Shown here one piece after another: positions 12,501-14,937 of a stretch of DNA of 14,937 nucleotides. The notes under the pieces are model-generated. The model searched no databases. It was not told where the DNA came from and saw only the letters and a program-made list of their open reading frames with translations. This stretch comes from Synergistaceae bacterium (GTDB lineage: Bacteria; Synergistota; Synergistia; Synergistales; Aminobacteriaceae). Position numbers and translations under genes: made by a program. Location: positions 1 through 14,937 of the forward strand of contig JAFSLR010000059.1 in the NCBI GenBank assembly GCA_017448375.1, written 5' to 3'. Positions within the stretch are counted from its first letter, which is position 1. The number at the start of each line of letters is the position of its first letter.

Positions 12501-14937
12501 ACAATGAAGACCCAAACCAGAAAAGAAAATTTACCAGAATTGATGTTAAAACCGCTCAAGCTATTTGGATGACTCAGACTGACGAACTGCCCGAAACTTA
12601 TACTTCTACTGCCCACTTGATTACAGGAGCTATGCTTCCCGCTTGGGGTCTCATTGAAGGACACCCAAAAATTTGGCGCGTTACTACCGATGACGGAAGA
12701 GAATTTTTAGGAAGGCTCATTCCTGATAAACAGCTTCAGAAAATTCTTAATGCTCTTAACGTTAAATACGAGGGCAAAAAGTATGACGCTGATTCCCTCA
12801 AAAAGGCTCTCGACAAACGCGGCATGATTGCTACTCTCCTTAACAAAGCAAAGCTCAAATTCTCAAGAGTCAACGGTGAAAAACTGCTCGAAATCATACC
12901 CGCTGATGAATGGATGGCTCGGTCTCTCAAACGCGGCAGCGCAATTACCATGATTATCAACGGCAAAGAACGTTTCTTCTTACCGAAAAATAATGATGAG
13001 CTGCTTAATAAGACTCTCGAACAGTATCCCCTTATCGGCGAACCTGTACAGATTGATGACGCTGATGAAATTCTTGATGAGGCCGCTGATACCATTAACA
13101 GCTCCCTTGACGCTTCTGACAGCTCACATCTTCACATCATTCACCCCAGCTTCAGTGGCTTGTTCAACTTTGGCGCGTCTCCTGCTGAAGCAAGCGATAA
13201 CCCCTATATCCACGAGTCGCCCTATGCCTCGCCAAATACTGAATTTGAGAAACGCTATCAGGCCTCAAAGAATACTGAAGAGAAAAAATCCATATTAGGA
13301 CACCTTAAGGACTTCGCTTTACAGATTGTTAAGGGGAGAAATGATATTCCCGAACTGGCGGGCAATAACTGGAAAAATCTTTTTGCCGTCGATGATAATC
13401 TCATTGATGCTCAGGAATGGCTCAGAGGGTTCAAACGCGAGAGGCAAGCTAACCTTCACGAGACAGAAAAAATACTCAGGGCTATACTACTCGACATCAA
13501 AGAACCAAATGATTTTGACCTCTTCCAGCGCGCTATGGAGCTTCAAGACCTTTACGAGACACGCAAAGGGGATATTAACGCTTCCATGCCGTGGGGGTTA
13601 AATCCTAGTCTCTATGACTTTGACGCTAATGATCCTCTCGATGACGAATACAAAAGAATCATGGGCTTTGTACGCAAAAATTCCCGCGTTCAGGATGCTA
13701 TGAGGAAAGCTGATACTCTCATGGAAGACTTGCGAAACAAACTCATTCAGGCCGCTGAAAATATCGGCATGTTCGATCTCAGAGACAGACTCAAACGCAA
13801 GCACTATTTCAGGCACTTGGTCTTGGAATACTACAACATGCAGAGAGCTGGAAATCCTCATCCCACTTTCAAGAACCCAGAACGCAGAGGCTACACAAAG
13901 CACAGGGAAGGAAGCTCTAAAGATATTTCTTCCAACTGGATTCTCGCTATGGGTGAAGTCATGATTCGCATGACCGATGACATCAAAATTCTTCAGACAC
14001 TCGGCAAACTCAGAAAACGTTATGACATCATAGAGAAACTAAAACAGCAGGCTTTCTCTGACAACATGTCTCATGCTGTCGGGGAAATTATGAAAGACCT
14101 TAAAGACGTTCCTGAAGAATTACGAAAAGGCAAGGCTGAAGAGATTTTGCAGAAAAAACTTAACGCCAGACAGTCCCGCGCTTTGTCCAAACTTTTCAAG
14201 CTCGCATCTAACGGAGATTTACCCATCGGCGACAATAACGAATGGCAGGATTTAGCTGGGAGAATGGCAGACGCAGGACAGCTTGAAGCTCTTTCTCGCG
14301 AGGAACAGCAGAAACTTTCACGCTATATCGGATGGCTTTCCACTCTTCCTGATAAGACAAAGGCAAGAACACAATCCAGAAAATTCCTTACCGGGTATAA
14401 AGGCAAAAACGCTGTACTCAGAGATATTCTCGGATATAAATATATCGACTGGAAAGACTTAATACCACATGACCATACTTTATGGTCGCCCTCTGACTCA
14501 AGACTCGTCTTCTCCGCATCTACTGTCCCTGAGTACATGCTCAAAATCGCTATGGAAGGCATTGACGACTTACTCGGCGTTGAGGTTTCAGACTTGGGTA
14601 AGGCTATTGCTACTGGCGGCGATAAACAGCTCTGGTGCATTCCTGAAAAACTTGCTGACGCTCTCGACAATATAGGCAAATCTCAGCCCGTCGGATCGTT
14701 CGGCAATATCATGGGGTCTATGATGACCGCTTTCAAACGTTGGGTTACTGTCGGCCCGGTGAACGGCAGAATACTCAAATACAATTACCGCAATTTCTTC
14801 GGTGATCTTGAAGCTGTCCTGCAGGGCAATCCGGGTGCGTTGTACTACTTCAAGCAGGCCGCAAAGGAATTAACCGACACTATGCTACGGGGCGGTGAGG
14901 CTACTGGTATGCTTGCTGAGTTCAACAAACGCGGCGG
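3524..14937 (+). CDS. Giant polyvalent virion protein: N6-MTase plus SNO helicase (DarB-like), 3' end cut by window
   Basis: One frame runs from ATG 3524 to the window edge without a stop, at least 3804 residues. Order of parts by residue: 1-310, acidic start then Ala/Gly-rich hydrophobic segments; 440-830, Pro-rich linkers and two related modules; 970-1124, two SAP-like helical segments; 1136-1340, further modules; 1426-1528, helical lead-in to the methyltransferase; 1530-1757, N6-adenine-type methyltransferase; 1775-1800, acidic linker; 1899-2049, more modules; 2156-2869, SNO-family SF2 helicase; then more than 900 residues of polyvalent-protein C-terminal region. Methyltransferase and SNO helicase together are the core of P1 DarB, a protein packaged in the virion that shields injected DNA from type I restriction. 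The first region looks like that of large ejected proteins, so I infer the protein enters the cell with the DNA. The true C-terminus, and any protease or toxin-like domains there, lie beyond the window. Confidence 0.95.
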   Translation, partial: MDEYITLELPELDGSGAINDDDPFLGYMRKRYPKLRDWSFTDPLREGTANLVQSMFGTSNMENERLLSLVGLDDEQFIDAVRDGRVQRDEWALGKMPRTQRDAILKGRIAQRNMWQDNVNQAVDFIKPTHHAQPDTWLGNAGYKTLEAIPGIATVLGEAAVLGVPATVGINTLTGSHSTTEQVYANLRAQGYPVNEARAMALNPFSQLGDLGIKGTTNALTLHALGKPYPGFQSGISPIGHTLRNIGTAMGISGTGAAGNQALTNYRSDKENTLKGLVNIGADAAAATGVMGLIGAGLRAKQLWDAQKLYNESRPINAEWWDITPPDEPPALGGGNNPNNPPNSPLDGTDIITVPENNALPQGTLQLPEFTTRNIAARLNNSVVQRGFNPIANDFQPNALARQIAAYVGNGFMSQEDAINMLQEGGLSPEDAKSFLDTGINEILERTKIPEPPKQPTEIVVPFDELRKDTLFYRPEPKPQTPSKPPVITADKPNTPEILPTTPPVQNANPNNNASITPRVPPVLPTDWKHSGSIGGYSFKEQQLSDEQRLLGNEKGVFHNGSITVRDTNNNPVNVRVQYNRDNVTFDVQPYGDINTPYSEDDTIAWYDIKRNRFVAPANGKHDALIQPVIDAFNQNLDNFFTSNNTEQASQTPRVTALNNEAYYANDYYSDNGGDNSSPEQDIPETHLPDTAPQANERRTLLGIPSDERKTYLLPENERAITSDNGTFHNGSVEITDNNGNKRTVNVTHNPLTNSFSFAFADGNIRRTGHNEGSLGTYYYKDNELVSPYGKHQELDAAFEAFRHNIDTFFSPQQEDTLPQTPKVTAFSFTPNVYLTDKDKADIAEIRKTNPVLADYLESEPSDEELAQYGLKKEDLPAFTQTTAPEPATPQKTQPKADSIAEDLKNIANTPPQPQKQTRLQPVGKPFLDVEDELGRPQQKTNPEAVKIRDNNLKLLDEAENDEERKRLLDTLTFQQLKDFFLIGGLNVNYYPGESKKEYIDAIIAKRNKEINREEREKQRQNERKTKTTQEAVTTPTLKSDTPSNVTLPDLEDSYTGIKKDEKIAMAKRNKKALEAFPDEQTMRQRLGQMHNPILRAMSGLTGSGLKKEDFINTIVDEVIRRKNKPFPDGAKLKSGEFSVPGVNGIWKAEYKNGNSFLIHNDDIPHSSMTYDAKDNYFLSLSRLDEDTTGKVQKYFREHAKDFYNLDGENTQQTHTAQPVKQTKPAEPETQPQDAPKESDNAPVVKFDGTDKKPLWTVTVNGEPYFVRPYDSSVREWMIYPVGYPSHRERMMYDAFLDHAHFSDISIIGNDYVKDQLNKTSNTPAVVEAIRQTLSDFYRKAHGPTKADKEKAKADKNNQENNSPIRVNYQPETKPETKPQENTPPSGGVSSVRVISFDSQPKTQELQKAPEPETPSRNEAVQSDSPVVRLAERVRKYLNEHANSRWSDDLTPFTNKDLHEWAAQEFGGTLGEGAYTQKQAYDAMEMGINLYISEWNIFPGRVKYSDDFMRHIYDLQDVLRTIPTQTNRNEEQVKFQQFSTPPTLAYLVNWLANINKGNTVLEPSAGTGNLAVFAKNAGANLILNDYSESGLRADILDALNWGKVYREDALHLADILIPKLDTLPDRVVMNPPFSAAGKQGTANSNQNGFRHVEQALQLLRNGGRLVAILGAGRDGTASFVKTWLKHIGKKYNVRALITVGGKAYQKFGTTFSNAIVVIDKNGATPKGSTKEFAFSGDFSNDEELYSLFNSLTDIVNDYPDKKTSDYKDLDYATSDYEPDDVIDDEDEEEYDKDDSELDDDGYESPNTVHNLEEWKEAVRRIKQREKNTKNDDEQDTDSTPPKPEPTKPKPAPETPSKGKPEPVTQEATTTDNDIQNSSRLKPVIEKGKEADYVYTPVGDGSFTVDLAWHNGDVKRLGTFRRGRFIEAEPYKETDIDLKRAHKSYLESQTEEAKEIVKKYPQLVEEHFITSYNGIKINEGTLSVPGYGTYNVRYERNVDEIHFSKPNREWHSIKLSLGLHLFGSPDKTPEEKAVAKAFWEHLSEFYEIPDTDTEELGKIRRALEIEENEPNETPNKGNSKPVTQDAQKQDKPTENIPPQVQEPTENETQSKPEKEVAPAPDKVSVSRKSSKQIREERTQQEDNSIQSSYSPTIITKGAKHHPADLVESTVMRSVPLPDIKEKPLIPQSTIDDGRLSDAQMEAVTLAVNSFSHILPNGVRRGFFIGDGTGVGKGREISGIIMDTLSRGAGNGKAVWISDKHSLIKDAIRDWQGLGNDSKDIFPQERFDAKQTIDRKKGILFTAYSHMATKFRIEQLKKWLGENFDGIIVLDEAHNANNVLGGNGKKPATRAINTRDFVKAFPKARVLYVSATGATELDNLAMLDRLGLWGYEDAPFESAQAFVNQVSKGGIAAMEVTARDMKAMGLFVARSLSMRAGPHGGNEDVTFRTLEYTLNDDMVEIYDELVSIWQMIEQNMPAVMKARGYDPKDGKSAGQWKSAFWGAHQRFFNQIITSMQTDSVIRDMRKQLDAGNSVVIQLTNTMEANLNKAIQKGANDDGEYDLSPKDTLIQLITDLFNPRVVEYVTDDEGNEIVQDVVDSHGKPILSHEVIQMRDEMIKIVESINRFPDSPIDKILNFFGHDNVAEITGRAKRPRTVVDKKTGKKSNLETGRTDKVKAGEVEDFNNGKRRILIFSEKGGTGASYHASNDIPNKQKRIHYLLQAGWRADKAIQGLGRSHRSNEAHKPEYVLVTTDIPGQKRFISTIARRLAQLGALSTGERRSTSNGLFSESDNLEAGYVLTALSRFFHNLLAPLDSNYNPYPELAPDDVLKQLGFKQEKLKDVSITDFLNRLLAMSVDLQKKVFARFQQEINTVQEEYQANGIDIDAPTENVKASSINVIQEQRILQSKEFGTDTNYVKLEITRPMNPVTWQDIDTLMKNGVDIEFYTLQSGQIVAAVKSSKKGFDPMTSHFYDQYKLIQPDRRKVEYGVRTEVLDNEDPNQKRKFTRIDVKTAQAIWMTQTDELPETYTSTAHLITGAMLPAWGLIEGHPKIWRVTTDDGREFLGRLIPDKQLQKILNALNVKYEGKKYDADSLKKALDKRGMIATLLNKAKLKFSRVNGEKLLEIIPADEWMARSLKRGSAITMIINGKERFFLPKNNDELLNKTLEQYPLIGEPVQIDDADEILDEAADTINSSLDASDSSHLHIIHPSFSGLFNFGASPAEASDNPYIHESPYASPNTEFEKRYQASKNTEEKKSILGHLKDFALQIVKGRNDIPELAGNNWKNLFAVDDNLIDAQEWLRGFKRERQANLHETEKILRAILLDIKEPNDFDLFQRAMELQDLYETRKGDINASMPWGLNPSLYDFDANDPLDDEYKRIMGFVRKNSRVQDAMRKADTLMEDLRNKLIQAAENIGMFDLRDRLKRKHYFRHLVLEYYNMQRAGNPHPTFKNPERRGYTKHREGSSKDISSNWILAMGEVMIRMTDDIKILQTLGKLRKRYDIIEKLKQQAFSDNMSHAVGEIMKDLKDVPEELRKGKAEEILQKKLNARQSRALSKLFKLASNGDLPIGDNNEWQDLAGRMADAGQLEALSREEQQKLSRYIGWLSTLPDKTKARTQSRKFLTGYKGKNAVLRDILGYKYIDWKDLIPHDHTLWSPSDSRLVFSASTVPEYMLKIAMEGIDDLLGVEVSDLGKAIATGGDKQLWCIPEKLADALDNIGKSQPVGSFGNIMGSMMTAFKRWVTVGPVNGRILKYNYRNFFGDLEAVLQGNPGALYYFKQAAKELTDTMLRGGEATGMLAEFNKRG
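3947..4420 (+). other. N-terminal hydrophobic segments of the giant protein
   Basis: Residues 142-178 (GYKTLEAIPGIATVLG and onward) and 280-299 (IGADAAAATGVMGLIGAGL) are Ala/Gly-rich hydrophobic stretches, with a weaker one near residues 246-265. They are not classical transmembrane helices but could insert in a membrane or pack in a virion core. This is typical of N-terminal parts of large phage ejection proteins. The assignment is from composition only. Confidence 0.5.
5189..5497 (+). repeat. Module A with its linker (giant protein residues 556-658)
   Basis: Module A begins GVFHNGS, passes through beta-strand-like segments, then NGKH and a helix ending NLDNFFT (residue 642). A 9-residue spacer leads to TPRVTAL (residues 652-658). 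It matches module B (5699-6004) over its full length, spacer included, with shared FHNGS, GKH, AF..N.D.FF and QTP[RK]VTA. Confidence 0.75.
5699..6004 (+). repeat. Module B with its linker (giant protein residues 726-827)
   Basis: Module B begins GTFHNGS and ends NIDTFFS (residue 811). The same 9-residue spacer length leads to TPKVTAF (821-827). The offset from module A is 170 residues. The two modules are 87 and 86 residues long and clearly homologous by eye, though diverged in the beta-rich centre. I do not recognise the fold. Confidence 0.75.
6431..6547 (+). other. SAP-like helical segment 1 (giant protein residues 970-1008)
   Basis: The pattern TFQQLKDFFLIGGL, a short loop with Gly, then SKKEYIDAII resembles the helix-extension-helix of SAP/HeH domains (L..LK..L...GL....K...I..I), which bind DNA. 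A Lys/Arg/Glu-rich helix follows. The match is by pattern only. Confidence 0.45.
6740..6895 (+). other. Possible second SAP-like helical segment (residues 1073-1124)
   Basis: A helical stretch with MRQRLGQM, a Gly-containing turn (SGLTGSGL) and KKEDFINTIVDEVIRR echoes the first SAP-like segment in size and in the Lys-Lys-x-acid start of its last helix. It is weaker than the first and could be an unrelated helical hairpin. Confidence 0.3.
6929..7147 (+). repeat. Divergent module C (giant protein residues 1136-1208)
   Basis: It opens GEFSVPGV, then beta-like segments, and ends with a helix REHAKDFYNL. It pairs best with module F (9458-9670), which opens GTLSVPGY and ends WEHLSEFYEI. Both follow the same plan as modules A and B: a G-x-[FL] opening, strands, then a terminal aromatic helix. 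Confidence 0.5.
7256..7550 (+). repeat. Possible divergent module D
   Basis: This has beta-like sequence (LWTVTVNGEPYFVRPYD) followed by helical sequence (ERMMYDAFLDHAHF) and a later helix ending LSDFYRKAH. The plan and the terminal DFY match modules C and F, but sequence identity is low. Membership is uncertain. Confidence 0.3.
7634..7657 (+). repeat. 12-base tandem repeat encoding PETK-PETK
   Basis: CCTGAAACTAAA occurs twice in a row, in frame, encoding Pro-Glu-Thr-Lys twice in a linker of the giant protein. It is exact at the base level, so it is a recent small slippage duplication in low-complexity sequence. Confidence 0.9.
7799..8107 (+). other. Helical lead-in domain of the methyltransferase (residues 1426-1528)
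   Basis: The segment with RLAERVRKYL, DLHEWAAQEFGGT, GAYTQKQAYDAMEMGIN and NLYISEW matches, from memory, the conserved helical region that precedes the methyltransferase in DarB-like polyvalent proteins (FGGT, then a G.YT.K.AYDA.E.G.N pattern). It leads directly into the methyltransferase. Confidence 0.6.
8111..8793 (+). other. N6-adenine-type DNA methyltransferase domain (residues 1530-1757)
   Basis: Residues 1537-1542 read QFSTPP, a signature found just before motif I in this group. Motif I is VLEPSAGTGN from residue 1560, which binds S-adenosylmethionine. NPPF at 1630-1633 is motif IV, the catalytic motif of amino-methyltransferases. Later strands are present (GRLVAILGAG, then AYQKFGTTFSNAIVVID). 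All key residues look intact, so the domain could be active. It would most plausibly modify incoming phage DNA. No target-recognition domain is recognisable, so the sequence specificity is unknown. Confidence 0.85.
8846..8923 (+). other. Acidic linker (residues 1775-1800)
   Basis: 18 of 26 residues are Asp or Glu. The stretch lies just after the methyltransferase and is followed by a Lys/Arg/Glu helix and a Pro/Lys-rich linker. It may act as a DNA-mimicking or charge-masking segment, or simply as a flexible spacer. Confidence 0.8.
9080..9124 (+). repeat. Linker repeat copy 1 (ETPSKGKPEPVTQEA)
   Basis: This 45-base linker has a near match at 9734-9778 with the same length, similar at both base and residue level. 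The two copies flank the module E/F block. Confidence 0.7.
9218..9364 (+). repeat. Possible divergent module E
   Basis: It opens GDGSFTVDLAWHNGD with beta-like sequence, then a helix. The opening resembles that of modules A and B, but it lacks the aromatic helix ending and is shorter. Membership is uncertain. Confidence 0.3.
9458..9670 (+). repeat. Divergent module F (giant protein residues 1979-2049)
   Basis: It opens GTLSVPGYG, has strand-like segments, and ends with a helix KAFWEHLSEFYEI. It is the partner of module C and shows that the module family continues after the methyltransferase. Confidence 0.5.
9734..9778 (+). repeat. Linker repeat copy 2 (ETPNKGNSKPVTQDA)
   Basis: The partner of 9080-9124, 654 bases downstream and in the same frame. 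The shared pattern is ETPxKGxxxPVTQ[ED]A. Confidence 0.7.
9989..12130 (+). other. Strawberry-notch (SNO) type SF2 helicase (residues 2156-2869)
   Basis: The lead-in (HHPADLVEST, then a Pro-rich stretch and GRLSDAQMEAV) matches the start of SNO proteins. Walker A is GDGTGVGKG (2224-2232), the DEAH box is at 2329-2332, and SAT is at 2368-2370. In the second lobe SEKGGTGAS is at 2692-2700 and QGLGRSHRSNE (motif VI with its arginine finger) is at 2729-2739. The closing FLNRLLAMSVDLQKKVF is the conserved tail of the family. All catalytic motifs are intact, so ATP-driven DNA translocation is expected. In DarB-like proteins this domain is paired with a methyltransferase in defence against type I restriction. 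Confidence 0.9.
12608..12724 (+). other. Conserved helicase-associated extension
   Basis: HLITGAMLPAWGL, then KIWRVTTDDGREFLGRLI, recalls the extension that follows the SNO helicase in phage methyltransferase-helicase proteins (HLVTG..LP.W, then R..TDDG...GR). The match is from memory; its function is not known to me. Confidence 0.5.
13140..14937 (+). other. Large polyvalent-protein C-terminal region (incomplete)
   Basis: About 600 residues of mostly alpha-helical sequence follow the helicase extension and run off the window. The last part (FKRWVTVGPVNGRILK, then YNYRNFFGDLEAVLQGNPGA) resembles the R......RN..GD motif of large polyvalent-protein-associated domains such as LPD38, seen near the C-terminal part of giant phage proteins. 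Earlier helices are rich in Lys/Glu/Leu, with coiled-coil potential near 13650-13800. No catalytic motif is recognised. Confidence 0.45.

Noticed and set aside
1..14937. CRISPR array, tRNA, rRNA, insertion sequence or attachment site
   Set aside because: No regularly spaced direct repeats, cloverleaf-like segments, transposase motifs or terminal inverted repeats were seen. The window is almost fully coding on one strand.
3524..14937. A programmed frameshift or gene split within the giant frame
   Set aside because: The frame stays open with continuous domain logic from the hydrophobic start through the methyltransferase and the helicase; no break, overlap or slippery site is needed.

Overview
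The window reads as the late (virion and lysis) region of a tailed phage or prophage, with every gene on the + strand. The host is uncertain. The holin belongs to a family common in Firmicutes and other anaerobes, and base composition looks mid-range by eye. That would fit a gut-type anaerobe (Clostridia, Negativicutes or Synergistota), but nothing here settles it.

Layout: (1) the C-terminal end of a tail-fibre-like protein with a 28-residue repeat, closed by a rho-independent terminator; (2) a Phage_holin_4-type holin; (3) a small protein with a GNAT-like look, overlapping the holin; (4) a 219-residue Gln/Ala-rich protein resembling small DNA-ejection proteins; (5) an 85-residue Gly-rich protein; (6) a 534-residue Gln-rich and Pro-rich protein; (7) one reading frame that starts at 3524 and is still open at the window edge (at least 3804 codons). 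Genes 2 to 7 are tightly packed (overlaps or gaps of 0-6 bases), each start has a nearby Shine-Dalgarno sequence, and no internal terminator is visible, so they look like one transcription unit.

The giant gene fills 76% of the window. It encodes a polyvalent phage protein. In order it has an N-terminal region with Ala/Gly-rich hydrophobic segments; a long middle part of divergent repeated modules joined by Pro-rich linkers; two SAP-like helical segments; an N6-adenine-type methyltransferase (VLEPSAGTGN, NPPF); a strongly acidic linker; a second set of modules; a complete Strawberry-notch (SNO) type SF2 helicase (GDGTGVGKG, DEAH, SAT, GRSHRSN); and a C-terminal region of more than 900 residues. 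The methyltransferase plus SNO-helicase pair is the arrangement known from P1 DarB and related polyvalent proteins, which travel in the virion and protect incoming DNA from restriction.

My working model is inference: genes 3 to 7 form an ejection module laid out like T7 genes 13-14-15-16. The largest ejected protein has been expanded into a multi-enzyme protein that enters the cell with the DNA. The most unusual element is the repeated module, whose linker is duplicated with it.
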